In this document: one piece after another, positions 54,098 to 63,291 of the stretch | How positions within the stretch are numbered: position 1 is the stretch's first letter | Layout of the letters: each line of letters starts with the position of its first letter | DNA from: Brevibacterium atlanticum | Lineage (GTDB): Bacteria > Actinomycetota > Actinomycetes > Actinomycetales > Brevibacteriaceae | Direction: 5' to 3' | Assembly (NCBI RefSeq): GCF_011617245.1 | Contig: NZ_CP050152.1 | Span: 372,001-436,000, forward strand | Length of the DNA stretch: 64,000 bases | Position numbers and translations under genes: made by a program | Notes under the pieces: generated by a model | Databases searched by the model: none | Told to the model about the DNA's origin: nothing | Seen by the model: only the letters and a program-made list of their open reading frames with translations

Positions 54098-55597
54098 TTG
54101 ACTGCCAATACACTGTCACCTGCCGAGCACTTGGACGTCCTCATCGTCGGGGCCGGCCTATCGGGAATCGGGACGGCGAGCCAAGTCAGACGGCTCCTTC
54201 CCGGCAAGCGGGTGGCCATCGTAGAGGCTCGCGGTGTGTCCGGAGGGACATGGGATCTCTTCCGCTACCCAGGCGTTCGATCTGACTCCGACCTACAGAC
54301 ATTCGGGTACGAGTTCAAGCCGTGGCAGCGGTCAGAGGCAATCGCCGACGCTCCGCAGATCCTGTCATATCTGCGCGAGACCGCGACCGAGCAGGGCCTT
54401 GACGAACTGATCTGCTACCATCATCGCGTCGTGAGCGCCGCCTGGTCCACGCCCGAGTCACGCTGGCTTGTCGAAGTGGAGCGCACTGACACCGGCGAGC
54501 ACGTTCAGTTGTCGGCGTCATGGATCTTCTCTGCCGCCGGCTATTACCGCTACGACGAAGGGTTCACACCGGAGTTCAGTGGCCGCGACGAGTTCAGCGG
54601 CACTGTCGTGCATCCCCAGCACTGGCCGAGAGAACTCGACTACAGCGGCCAGCGTGTCGTTGTCGTCGGAAGCGGAGCGACGGCCGTCACACTTGTTCCC
54701 GCGATGGCACAGGACGCCCAGCACGTCACGATGTTGCAGCGCACTCCGTCCTATGTGATGCCGATCCCGCGACACGACCGGGTCGCCTACGCACTGCAAA
54801 GTCTGCTCGGCCCTGAGCGCGGCTACGCACTCACTCGACGCAAGAACATCGCCAAGCTGCGGCAGATCTACCGGCTGTTCCGGCGATACCCGGATATCGC
54901 GCGCCGTTTCATCAAGTGGACGATTCGTAAGCATCTGCCGGACGGTTTCCCGGTCGATGAGCACTTCACGCCTCCATATGACCCCTTCGATCAGCGGCTG
55001 TGCATGGTTCCCGATGCCGACCTGTTCAGGTGCATCGCCGCAGGGCGCGCGTCGATCGTGACCGACCGCATCGCCAGGTTCACCCAGACGGGCATTCGGC
55101 TGGAGTCGGGCAGGGAGATCGACGCCGATGTCGTCGTCACCGCCACCGGTCTCAACCTGCAGGCCTTCGGGGGCATCGAGCTGACTGTCGATGCGGAGCC
55201 GGTCGATCTGTCCGACACTGTCACCTACAGGGGCATGATGCTCTCGGAGGTTCCGAACTTCGCCTTCGCAGTCGGCTATGCCCACTCGTCGTGGACCTTG
55301 AAGATCGGACCCGTTGCTGATTACTTCTGTCGCCTGCTGGAGCACATGGATGCCCACGACTACGACACGTGCCGCCCCTCGGCTCCCGACCCTGCGATGC
55401 CGCGCCGCGCACTGATGGATCTCAAGTCCGGGTACGTCCGGCGCAGCATGGACCAGTTCCCTGCCCGGGGAGACTGGAAGCCGTGGACGACCGGCAACGA
55501 TCATCGCGAGGACCTGACGCTGCTGCGTAAGGGCAGTGTCACGGATCCCGCGCTTCTCTACTCGGCGGCGACGGCGTCGTCACCAGCCATGTCCTGA
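54098..55597 (+). CDS. Baeyer-Villiger-type flavin monooxygenase
   Basis: 499 residues from a TTG at 54098, which has AAGGAG 7 bases upstream and no competing ATG with a site. LIVGAGLSGIGTASQV binds FAD and VVVGSGATAVTLV binds NADPH. FSGTVVHPQHW exactly fits the BVMO fingerprint FxGxxxHxxxW. It should insert oxygen next to a ketone, giving an ester or lactone. The two following genes (amidohydrolase, alpha/beta hydrolase) would act on the product. Confidence 0.9.
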   Translation: MTANTLSPAEHLDVLIVGAGLSGIGTASQVRRLLPGKRVAIVEARGVSGGTWDLFRYPGVRSDSDLQTFGYEFKPWQRSEAIADAPQILSYLRETATEQGLDELICYHHRVVSAAWSTPESRWLVEVERTDTGEHVQLSASWIFSAAGYYRYDEGFTPEFSGRDEFSGTVVHPQHWPRELDYSGQRVVVVGSGATAVTLVPAMAQDAQHVTMLQRTPSYVMPIPRHDRVAYALQSLLGPERGYALTRRKNIAKLRQIYRLFRRYPDIARRFIKWTIRKHLPDGFPVDEHFTPPYDPFDQRLCMVPDADLFRCIAAGRASIVTDRIARFTQTGIRLESGREIDADVVVTATGLNLQAFGGIELTVDAEPVDLSDTVTYRGMMLSEVPNFAFAVGYAHSSWTLKIGPVADYFCRLLEHMDAHDYDTCRPSAPDPAMPRRALMDLKSGYVRRSMDQFPARGDWKPWTTGNDHREDLTLLRKGSVTDPALLYSAATASSPAMS

Positions 55598-55675
55598 GCC
55601 ATCGACGTACCGGAGGTCACTGAAGGATGGAGTCCCTCATCGCCGACGACCGAATGACGAGAGAAAGGGGTACCG

Positions 55676-56644
55676 ATGACTGATGCGCCGTTGGTCGACG
55701 TCCATGCGCACTACACAACCACCCGCTACATCGCCGCAGCGAAGGCTGCCGGGCACACCATGGCCGACGGCATGCCCGCAGAGTTCTGGCCTTCGTGGTC
55801 GGCCGAGGAGCACCTGGCACTCATGGACCGGTGCGGAATCTCAAAGTCCTACCTGTCGATATCCTCCCCCGGCGTCCACTTCGGTGACGACTCGGCTGCT
55901 CGCCTGCTCGCACGGCGGGTCAACGACGCAGGCGCCGAGGCCAAGGCCGCCCACCCGGATCGGTTCGGTCTGTTTGCAAGCCTCCCGATGCCCGACCTCG
56001 GCGGTGCGCTCGTCGAGATCGACCATGCCTTCGACGAACTTGACGCAGACGGCGTCATCGTCATGTCGAACGCCGGCGGGACGTATTTCGGCAGCGCGGC
56101 CAGTCGGCCCCTCCTCGAGGAGCTTGATCGTCGCCATGCCGTAGTCTTCCTTCACCCGACATCCCCACCCGGGTACGAGCTCGTCGACATCGGCTGGCCA
56201 CGACCGATGATCGAGTTCTACTTCGACACCGCACGCGCAGTCATCTCTTACATCGCCAACGGGTTCATCGATGAGTTCAGCAACATCAAGCTCATCCTCC
56301 CCCATATCGGCGGAGTTCTTCCTCTGCTGGCGCAACGCGTCGAGATGTTCCTGCAGGGCGGCGGCTGGGCGCAGAATCGGACTGTCCAGGAACTCCTTGG
56401 TGACTGCTACTTCGACTTGGCCGGCAACATCGGCCCCGAACATGTCGCCGCGATGGCCTCGGTCGCTTCGTCCGGCAAGGTCCTGTTCGGGTCCGATTAC
56501 TGCTGGACGGCGGCGGAGCCCACTCGGCGCCGACTCGACGTTATGGACGAGGTGCTCGAGCCGAACCTTCCGGGCTGGCGGGCGACGACGACCGTCAACG
56601 CCACGAGGCTCTTATCGGGCCTCCCGAGTGCGGAGGCGCGCTGA
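55676..56644 (+). CDS. Amidohydrolase family protein (ACMSD/decarboxylase-like)
   Basis: 322 residues. VDVHAHY gives the HxH metal pair, FLHPTSPPGYE a further His, LPHIGGVLPLL another, and FGSDYCW the metal Asp. This is the order in ACMSD-type amidohydrolases, which include decarboxylases and hydratases of ring-derived acids. It lies 78 bases after the BVMO and its stop overlaps the next ATG by one base, so it is part of the same pathway. The reaction is not certain. Confidence 0.88.
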   Translation: MTDAPLVDVHAHYTTTRYIAAAKAAGHTMADGMPAEFWPSWSAEEHLALMDRCGISKSYLSISSPGVHFGDDSAARLLARRVNDAGAEAKAAHPDRFGLFASLPMPDLGGALVEIDHAFDELDADGVIVMSNAGGTYFGSAASRPLLEELDRRHAVVFLHPTSPPGYELVDIGWPRPMIEFYFDTARAVISYIANGFIDEFSNIKLILPHIGGVLPLLAQRVEMFLQGGGWAQNRTVQELLGDCYFDLAGNIGPEHVAAMASVASSGKVLFGSDYCWTAAEPTRRRLDVMDEVLEPNLPGWRATTTVNATRLLSGLPSAEAR

Positions 56645-57552
56645 TGAGTGCAGGGAGCTCCAACAGGAGCGATAGGTTCGCCCACCTGCCGAGCGGCCTC
56701 AAGCTGTGCTATCGGCGCGAAGGTGATGATGCCGGCCCTCTTGTCGTGCTGGTCGCCGGCATCGGTCAGCACTTGACTGCCTGGCCGCAGGCGCTCGTCG
56801 ACGGGCTGGTGGCACGCGGATTCTCCGTGATCCGCTTCGACAACCGCGACGTCGGCCGCTCTACCCGGATCGCTCGCCCGGCGCCCGGGGACCTTCGGCT
56901 GCTGACCGCTCGGCCACGACCTGATGCTTACACTCTTGTGGACATGGCCCGAGACGTGACCGGCCTCCTCGACGCTGTCGCGGTGGATCGAGCCCATCTG
57001 GTCGGTCAGTCGATGGGCGGCATGATCGCTCAGACCGTTGCCGCGCGTGTGCCGCGTCGCGTCGCGTCGCTCACCTCCATGATCTCGACGACCGGGCACC
57101 GACGCGTCGGACAACCGGATCCCAAGTCCAAGCTCTTACTGACCGCGCCGCCCGCTCGCACGATCGAGCAGGCTGTCAGCTCTCATCTGAGAATGACTCG
57201 GCACCTGTCGGGCCGAGACTATGCGATCGACCCGCACTTCGAACGCTCCTACGCAGTCGAGGCTTGGGCGCGTGATGGCGGCGCGAACCCGGACGGCCTC
57301 GCCCGGCAGATCCAGGCGATCCAAGCCTCGGGAGATCGCACCGCGGAGTTGGGTCGGATCAGCGCACCGACCCTGGTCGTGCACGGGGACCGAGACGTGA
57401 TGGTGCATCCCTCGGGCGGACGCGCCACAGCCGCCGCCATTGCCGATGCGCAGTACGTGACCATTCCCGGCATGGGTCATCATCTCGCACCAGGACTCGT
57501 CGATCACCTGCTTGACCTCATTGCTGCGAATGTGAAGCGAGCGCACGTCTGA
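56644..57552 (+). CDS. Alpha/beta hydrolase
   Basis: 302 residues. LVAGIGQHLTAWPQAL, RFDNRDVGRS, nucleophile elbow LVGQSMGGMIAQ, acid region VVHGDRDVMVHPSGG and histidine in GMGHHLAPG make a complete triad. It would hydrolyse the ester or lactone produced by the upstream BVMO. It is translationally coupled to the amidohydrolase (TGATG). Confidence 0.9.
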   Translation: MSAGSSNRSDRFAHLPSGLKLCYRREGDDAGPLVVLVAGIGQHLTAWPQALVDGLVARGFSVIRFDNRDVGRSTRIARPAPGDLRLLTARPRPDAYTLVDMARDVTGLLDAVAVDRAHLVGQSMGGMIAQTVAARVPRRVASLTSMISTTGHRRVGQPDPKSKLLLTAPPARTIEQAVSSHLRMTRHLSGRDYAIDPHFERSYAVEAWARDGGANPDGLARQIQAIQASGDRTAELGRISAPTLVVHGDRDVMVHPSGGRATAAAIADAQYVTIPGMGHHLAPGLVDHLLDLIAANVKRAHV

Positions 57553-57553
57553 C

Positions 57554-57946
57554 CGCCTGTGCCCGCGGTCCTCTGTGGGATGTGCTGATCGGATGGCCCC
57601 GCGCACCCCGACCGGTCCGCACTTTCGGCCGCGGGACCTACCGGGCGGCGACGCAGCGACCTTCATCGAGGCGAGGTTCAAGGGCTCGGAGATCGAGGAC
57701 CGCTGGCCGTGCACCGGGACGATCGACATCGATGCTCCCATCGCCGAGGTGGCGTCGTGGTTCCGCGACGCCCACGTCGACGCGTTCACCGCAGGTTCGT
57801 GCCGCGTCACCCTCGGGTCGTGGTCATGGACCGGACTGCTCGCTCACGTGCTCAGACTCGACGTGCCCTTCCGCATCGTCGGACCAGCAGAGTTGAGCGA
57901 GGCGGCGGACAGCCACGTTGAGAGATTGAAGCAGGCCAGGCCATGA
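57554..57946 (+). pseudogene. C-terminal fragment of a WYL-domain regulator
   Basis: The frame encodes DRMAPRTPTGPHFRPRDLPGGDAATF, then WASSWFRD-like and LRLDVPFRIVGPAELSEAADSHVERL, which is the C-terminal part of YafY-type WYL regulators. The winged HTH and most of the WYL core that should precede it are missing, and the sequence upstream is the hydrolase 3' end. It keeps a 4-base overlap (ATGA) with the YdeI-like gene, so the original gene probably headed that pair before truncation. Confidence 0.6.
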
Positions 57947-58515
57947 AAGACAGCACACCGACATCGCCTCTCGTTCTCACCGACCATGCCGCCTGGCGCG
58001 AATGGCTCATCGAGAACGAGGAAGACTCGGCAGGGGTCTGGATGCTGCTTGCGAAGAAGGGAGTCACCTCGCCGACTTCGCTCGGCTACCAAGAGGCCCT
58101 TGACGAAGCACTGTGCGGAGGATGGATCGACGGACAGCGCCGCCGCTTCGACGAGGCGACCTACGTCCAACGCTTCACCCCGCGCCGACCCCGCTCGATC
58201 TGGTCACAGCGCAACGTCGACATCATCACCCGCCTCGACGCTGCCGGACGACTCCGCGATCGCGGCCGCGCCGAGGAGGCCGCCGCCCAGGACGACGGCC
58301 GCTGGGACCGCGCCTACCTCGGGCAGTCACAGGTGGACGTCCCCGACGATCTGCGCGTGGCCCTGACCACGGCTCCGGCGGCCTCGGCGAGGTTCGATGC
58401 TCTCACCCGGTCGGAGCGGTTCAAAGCAATGCTGCCGATCCTCACCGCCCGCTCGACAGAGGCCAGGGCTCGGATCATCGCGCGACTCATCGACCGCCTC
58501 GGCGAAGGAGAATGA
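57943..58515 (+). CDS. YdeI/OmpD-associated family protein
   Basis: 190 residues. WLIENEEDSAGVWMLLAKKG, YQEALDEALCGGWIDGQRRRFDEATYVQRFTPRRPRSIWSQRNV and the C-terminal FDALTRSERFKAMLPILTA match the YdeI family (bacteriocin-protection-like). The molecular function is not established. It overlaps the WYL fragment by 4 bases. Confidence 0.88.
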   Translation: MKDSTPTSPLVLTDHAAWREWLIENEEDSAGVWMLLAKKGVTSPTSLGYQEALDEALCGGWIDGQRRRFDEATYVQRFTPRRPRSIWSQRNVDIITRLDAAGRLRDRGRAEEAAAQDDGRWDRAYLGQSQVDVPDDLRVALTTAPAASARFDALTRSERFKAMLPILTARSTEARARIIARLIDRLGEGE

Positions 58516-58634
58516 CCAACTCGGCAGCCGCCTCGGCAACGCTCCCCGTCTCGGCGAAGTTCCCTCACCTCGCTAAGAATGTGCGGTCGTAAGCTGGGTT
58601 CGAACGCCCCATCAGCCGAGTGAGAGGAACCGCG

Positions 58635-59606
58635 ATGAGCGAGCAGGCATCGAACGGCAGCACGGTCACCGTCATCATCGCCTTCGTCGCGAACCTCGCG
58701 GTGGCCATCGCGAAGACGATCGCCGCGATCATCACCGGCTCCGCCGCCCTCGTCGCCGAGGCAGCCCACTCCTGGGCAGACACCGGCAACGAGATCTTCC
58801 TCCTCGTCGCCGAACGCAGAGGTGCGAAGCCCGCCGATGCGAAGCACCCGCTCGGTCACGGTCGCGAGGCGTACGTGTGGTCGATGTTCGCGGCCTTCGG
58901 TCTCTTCTCGGTGGGCTCGGCCGTGTCGATCTGGCACGGCATCCAATCACTCTCGGCCGGCGAAGCCGAGACCAGCTACCTCGTCGGCTACATCGTCCTC
59001 GGTCTTTCGGCTCTGTTCGAAGGCTTCTCGTTCATCCAGTCGGTACGGCAGGCTCGTGGGCGGGCGGTCAGACTGCGCCGCCACACCGTCGACTACGTGA
59101 TGAACGGATCGAACCCGACCCTGCGCGCGGTGTTCGCCGAGGATGCCGCCGCGCTCATCGGCATCGCCATCGCGTTCCTTGCGATGCTGCTGCACCAGAT
59201 CACCGGCATCGCCGCCTTCGACGCGATCGGGTCCATCCTCGTCGGCGTGCTGCTCGGCATCGTCGCGATCGTGCTCATGGACCGCAACCGTCGCTTCCTC
59301 GTCGGCGAGACCGTCAGCCCCGCCGTGCGCGATGACCTGCTCGAGTCGATGCTCGAGAATCCCTCGATCGCCAGCGTCTCGTACCTCCACATCGAGTTCG
59401 TCGGCGCCGGACGCGTCTACGTCGTCGCGGCCATCGACCTCACCGGCGACGACCGGGAGAGCGCGCTGGCGCTGCGGTTGCGCGAGGCAGAGGTCGAACT
59501 CGAGAAGCTGCCGATGATCCAAGAGGTTGTCCTCACCCCATCAGCTCCGGGCCGGAAATCGCTCGAGGTCGGCAGTGCGGACACGGGGCCTGAGCAGTTG
59601 TCGTGA
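58635..59606 (+). CDS. Cation diffusion facilitator (zinc/metal) transporter
   Basis: 323 residues with about six membrane segments and a cytoplasmic C-terminal domain (VYVVAAIDLTGDDRESALALRLREAEVEL). AEAAHSWADTGNE carries the H-x3-D metal pair; FAEDAAALIGIAIAF is typical of the SLC30A9-like CDF branch. It exports divalent metal by proton exchange. The ATG at 58635 follows AGAGGA. A DtxR-family-like palindrome follows its stop by about 90 bases. Confidence 0.9.
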   Translation: MSEQASNGSTVTVIIAFVANLAVAIAKTIAAIITGSAALVAEAAHSWADTGNEIFLLVAERRGAKPADAKHPLGHGREAYVWSMFAAFGLFSVGSAVSIWHGIQSLSAGEAETSYLVGYIVLGLSALFEGFSFIQSVRQARGRAVRLRRHTVDYVMNGSNPTLRAVFAEDAAALIGIAIAFLAMLLHQITGIAAFDAIGSILVGVLLGIVAIVLMDRNRRFLVGETVSPAVRDDLLESMLENPSIASVSYLHIEFVGAGRVYVVAAIDLTGDDRESALALRLREAEVELEKLPMIQEVVLTPSAPGRKSLEVGSADTGPEQLS

Positions 59607-59698
59607 CTGGGTTGTCGGTTAGGGCGGTGGTCTTGGTGGCCGAGGTCGGTAGGGCAGTCAAGGCTCTTTCGACGCGGATAAGCTCACGATCCCACGAA

Positions 59699-59733
59699 GA
59701 ATATTTACTTTAGGGTGCCTAAAGTAAATATTC
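59699..59733. promoter_or_regulatory. Perfect 16-base-arm palindrome, metalloregulator-like
   Basis: GAATATTTACTTTAGG (59699-59714) and CCTAAAGTAAATATTC (59718-59733) are perfect inverted repeats around GTG. TTTAGG ... CCTAAA half-sites resemble DtxR-family (MntR/SirR-type) operators. There is no T-tract. An ATG at 59748 opens MEDLSETRGLVVIIASS, which runs out of frame with the downstream HTH gene; it may be the remains of the gene this site once controlled. Confidence 0.55.
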
Positions 59734-59811
59734 GGGAGCAGTGACTCATGGAAGACCTCAGCGAAACGCGGGGTCTAGTAGTAATTATTGCATCGAGCTA
59801 TATTTGTCTAT

Positions 59812-60282
59812 ATGGGACGCTTCCATTCGGACAACCCCGGCGCGCTCATCCGCGAAGCACGGCTCGACCTGGGCATCACTCAGACCGAGCTGGCTCGGCG
59901 TGCTGGTTTGAGCCAGTCCAGCCTCGCGCAGATGGAATCCGGGAAGCGGAAGGTGTCCTCGGATATGCTTGAAAGAGTGTTGAAGGCCGCGGACTACCGG
60001 CCCAACCTTGCACTGGTTCATACTTTCCACCTGATCAGAGAAGCTGCAGCGAACCGAGGACTTCGGAATGTCAGAGTTTTCGGGTCCGTAGCGCGTGGAG
60101 AAGACGGTTACGACAGCGACATCGATCTACTCGTCACGCCAGATGCGGGAGTGGGAATGTTCGACATCGCCAATTTCAGCGATGAGGTGCATCGGATCAC
60201 CGGCTTTCCGGCGGATGTCATCGTCGACAATGGAACTTTTCCGCCGCACTGGACTGCGTTGGAAGAAGCGGTGCCGGTTTGA
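59812..60282 (+). CDS. HTH-fused MNT nucleotidyltransferase antitoxin
   Basis: 156 residues. An XRE helix-turn-helix (ALIREARLDLGITQTELARRAGLSQSSLAQMESGKR) is followed by a minimal nucleotidyltransferase domain with GSVARGEDGYDSDIDLLV, the G-S ... D-x-D catalytic signature. MNT proteins of MntA-HepT (type VII) systems adenylylate the HEPN toxin to silence it; the fused HTH would autoregulate the operon. The ATG at 59812 lacks a ribosome site, so translation may be leaderless. It overlaps the HEPN gene by one base. Confidence 0.85.
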   Translation: MGRFHSDNPGALIREARLDLGITQTELARRAGLSQSSLAQMESGKRKVSSDMLERVLKAADYRPNLALVHTFHLIREAAANRGLRNVRVFGSVARGEDGYDSDIDLLVTPDAGVGMFDIANFSDEVHRITGFPADVIVDNGTFPPHWTALEEAVPV

Positions 60283-60671
60283 TGGGCTCCGAGTTTACCG
60301 ACGACCCATATCAACTGAGACCTCGTCAGGGGAGGAGTTCATCTAGTCGCGATGAGGAAAACATCCGGCATGAGCTCTCACAGATTCTCCGTCGCGCGCA
60401 GACACTTGTGTCAGGGTCTCGAGAAGACTTCGTCGAAGGAGCTTCCTCCTATGATGTAGCGAGCATGCTGATCATTCGGATGGCTTCCCTCATCGAACGA
60501 ACTGAATTTGCGCCCTGGGTTTCATTAATGACCGACGACGAGGTGAACGCGATCCGTACGATCAGGAACATCGTCGCACATGCCGGATACGCGACGATGA
60601 ACGACGATATCTTCTGGAATGCCGTCACCGTGGAGGTGCCTGAAGTTGTCGAAAGGCTTCTGAAAAGGTGA
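60282..60671 (+). CDS. HEPN-type toxin (HepT-like)
   Basis: 129 residues, helical. RNIVAHAGY carries the Rx4H motif with a nearby tyrosine, the RNase and AMPylation site of HepT toxins. ASMLIIRMASLIERTEF and VEVPEVVERLL are typical HEPN helices. With the upstream MNT protein it forms a type VII toxin-antitoxin pair. The ATG overlaps the antitoxin stop. Confidence 0.8.
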   Translation: MGSEFTDDPYQLRPRQGRSSSSRDEENIRHELSQILRRAQTLVSGSREDFVEGASSYDVASMLIIRMASLIERTEFAPWVSLMTDDEVNAIRTIRNIVAHAGYATMNDDIFWNAVTVEVPEVVERLLKR

Positions 60672-60691
60672 ACTGCGATGGCTCGGCAACA

Positions 60692-63184
60692 TCACCGAGT
60701 CGGCGCGAATCCTTCCTTCTTGATCGCACGTTGCCGTTTGAGGAACATTCGATCGAGAACTGGCACATGGGAGTCGTAGAAATCGTGAACGCTCACTTCG
60801 GCTGCTGATCCGCCGCGAGTGATGCGACCGAGGTTTTGAACGATTTTTCCCTTGAACGCGATCGGCATCGTCAGGAACAGAGTATCCAGCGACGGAAGAT
60901 CGAATCCTTCACCGGCGACTTTGTCGATGGCGAGGAGAATGAAGGGTCGGCCGGACAGGGCTGCGCTTTGCAAATTTTCACGTTGAACAGCTCGTTCGTC
61001 GGGCTTCAACTGTCCGTGCAGCTCGATGAGCGGGAACTCGTCGGATACTCGTCTCTTCAGATCCTGAGCAAGTCGACGAAGGTGATCAATTCGGTTCGTC
61101 AAGACAAGAATGTGGCGGTCAAAGTTCGCCGCCTTCGCGATCTCATCGACGATGAGTTCATTCCGCGATTGGTCTGCAGACAGTTCGCCGTAGAGGTCGG
61201 GCATTGACAGACCACTGGACCCGGATTCTTCGGTGGCGAACTCCGTCGGATGGATGACTAGCCTACGCTCAGGTGGGTCGTTTGCGGTGTCTTCCGCTCG
61301 TGCCCCTGTTCCTGAAGGTGAGGAAGCATTGTCGGACGATGGGGCAGACATGTCCCAGCGAATGGGGCCGCATTGCATTGTGATGAGTCCGTTGAGCTGA
61401 TCGGCTCGATAAGGAGTCGCGGTCAGTCCCAGCCATCTCGGCGCATCAACGCGATTCAAAGCTGCCTCGGCTGCTGGCGCCGCCGCGCCATGGCACTCGT
61501 CGAGGATGATCTGTCCGTATCTGTCGAGAACCGAAGGGTCGGCGTTCCTATGTGAGACGGAACGCATCATGATGAGGTCGATGATTCCTGTCGTCTTTCG
61601 CCTGCCGCCACCGAGCTGTCCGATCTGGGTGTCTTCCAGTGAGAGAAACTGACTGAGCCTCTCCCTCCATTGCAATAGGAGTTCGCGAGTGGGAACGAGA
61701 ATTGCTGTAGCCACCTGTCGCTCCGCGATGAGTGCGCACGCCATGACTGTCTTTCCGGTTCCTGGTGGTGCGACGAGCACCCCCATGTCGTGTTTGATCA
61801 TCTTCGCGACGGCGGCCCGCTGATCGTTCCGGAGCTCTCCAGTGAAATCAGCCTGGATCGGTTCTCTCTTCCTGCGTGACGAACGTCTGCGTACGGTGTA
61901 ACCGGCGAGTTCCAGTCGGGATCGGGCTTCGTCTGCAAGCCCACGTGGCATGCGCAGCTCTTCTTCGTCTTCCTCGAAGCGCACTACCACTCGAGGCTCA
62001 CCGTAGGTACTCATTCTCATCGCCTGTTTGCGATAGAACTCCGGGTTCGCGAGAGACGACAGGTGCTTGAGTTCTGAGACCAGCACACTGGGCATACCGA
62101 CTGTCGGAATGTGCAACTGTGAATCGCGACGCACAGTGATCTCAGCTCCGCTGATCTCAGAGCGCAGTGCTTTGATCTCCTCTTTTCGAGGCTTCGGTCT
62201 CCAACGGGAGTTCTCTGCGCGTCCATCGGTCGTGCCCGCAGAGTCGCGTGGGCCAAGTTGGTCGGCACCGGGATCGTCCGCCAAACCGTCGATGATTGCG
62301 ACCGGAACGAGTCGTGTCCGGTCGAGAGCAGCGAACTGATCCTTGTAAGGCATCCAGGTGTGCGGATCGGCGAACACGGTTGTCCCTCTGCTTCGCATAT
62401 CGCCTTGCAGCGGAAGGGCGATGAGATTGCCGAACGAACCACGCCCAGACGAATTGATCGGAAGCCTGTCCTGAGAGGGGAACAGTCGATCGTAGCTGGA
62501 GAAACTGATCGATCGGTCCTTGTCTATGGCGCGACGCAGCAGCGTCAATCCCGCGCGGCGAGCAACTGCGGCGGGAACGGACGACTCGAAGAACATCCAG
62601 ATGTGCGCTCCGGACCCAGAACTCGATATCTCCGCCAAGCAGTCGACCCCGGCACCGGTGCACTCATCAACGAATGCACCTGCCGCGGATTGCCAATCGG
62701 CATCATCGAAATCGCAGGCTAACAAGCGGCAGGTGTCATCTTTGCGCAACGGGTACAGGCCGATATGCAGTGGTTTGCGGGTGTCGTCCGGTGCCGCGTT
62801 GCGCGTTCCGGAAAGATGGCGAGCCACCAATTGTCTGCTCAGCGGTTCGTAGTCCTCTGGGCGAACACGTTTGGGATCGTAGAAGCCCGATCGGGTAGCA
62901 GGACTCCAACCTCGTTTGCCTGTTTTGGCGCTCTCCCACCGACGAGCGTAGACATCATCTCGTCCGGAGAAACGTGACATGAATAGATCGAGCTTGGAAT
63001 CCAAGGACGAAGAATGAGTGACCGCCTCCCTTTCATGCTGTAGCTCCGGGTTGCTCGCGTGGGCAGGGTTGGCCGCGTCGAAGGCAGCGAGCTCGGTGCG
63101 TGCTTGTGCCAGCTCGGCTTCGAGCTGTGCGACGCGCTGGACCAGCTTTATGCGATCGTCGCCGCCGCGGGAATTCCTACCCAT
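60692..63184 (-). CDS. TOTE-type archaeo-eukaryotic primase fused to SF2 helicase
   Basis: 830 residues. An N-terminal coiled coil (RVAQLEAELAQARTEL) is followed by an AEP primase with DFD at 158-160, SGSGAHIWMF (H194) and SSGRGSFGNLIALPL. A DEAD/DEAH helicase follows: PPGTGKT Walker A, ILDECH, LTATPYRAD and a C-terminal GRITRG. This primase-helicase design defines the TOTE conflict proteins. The ATG at 63184 lies 6 bases after TACACT, a -10-like element, so it may be leaderless. It sits beside a toxin-antitoxin pair. Confidence 0.85.
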   Translation of the reverse strand: MGRNSRGGDDRIKLVQRVAQLEAELAQARTELAAFDAANPAHASNPELQHEREAVTHSSSLDSKLDLFMSRFSGRDDVYARRWESAKTGKRGWSPATRSGFYDPKRVRPEDYEPLSRQLVARHLSGTRNAAPDDTRKPLHIGLYPLRKDDTCRLLACDFDDADWQSAAGAFVDECTGAGVDCLAEISSSGSGAHIWMFFESSVPAAVARRAGLTLLRRAIDKDRSISFSSYDRLFPSQDRLPINSSGRGSFGNLIALPLQGDMRSRGTTVFADPHTWMPYKDQFAALDRTRLVPVAIIDGLADDPGADQLGPRDSAGTTDGRAENSRWRPKPRKEEIKALRSEISGAEITVRRDSQLHIPTVGMPSVLVSELKHLSSLANPEFYRKQAMRMSTYGEPRVVVRFEEDEEELRMPRGLADEARSRLELAGYTVRRRSSRRKREPIQADFTGELRNDQRAAVAKMIKHDMGVLVAPPGTGKTVMACALIAERQVATAILVPTRELLLQWRERLSQFLSLEDTQIGQLGGGRRKTTGIIDLIMMRSVSHRNADPSVLDRYGQIILDECHGAAAPAAEAALNRVDAPRWLGLTATPYRADQLNGLITMQCGPIRWDMSAPSSDNASSPSGTGARAEDTANDPPERRLVIHPTEFATEESGSSGLSMPDLYGELSADQSRNELIVDEIAKAANFDRHILVLTNRIDHLRRLAQDLKRRVSDEFPLIELHGQLKPDERAVQRENLQSAALSGRPFILLAIDKVAGEGFDLPSLDTLFLTMPIAFKGKIVQNLGRITRGGSAAEVSVHDFYDSHVPVLDRMFLKRQRAIKKEGFAPTR

Positions 63185-63291
63185 GAAATCAGTGTATGGG
63201 GCACACGATAGAGCGGACGGAATCGGATTGGGAGTGGCCGCCTCGATGTCGGAATAGTGACCAAACCTGGCCATAAGCAGGGCAACCGCCC

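Noticed and set aside
59748..59972. 74-codon frame overlapping the HTH-MNT gene
   Set aside because: After about 20 codons it runs as a shadow of the HTH gene. Only its first codons may be a relic, which is noted with the palindrome.
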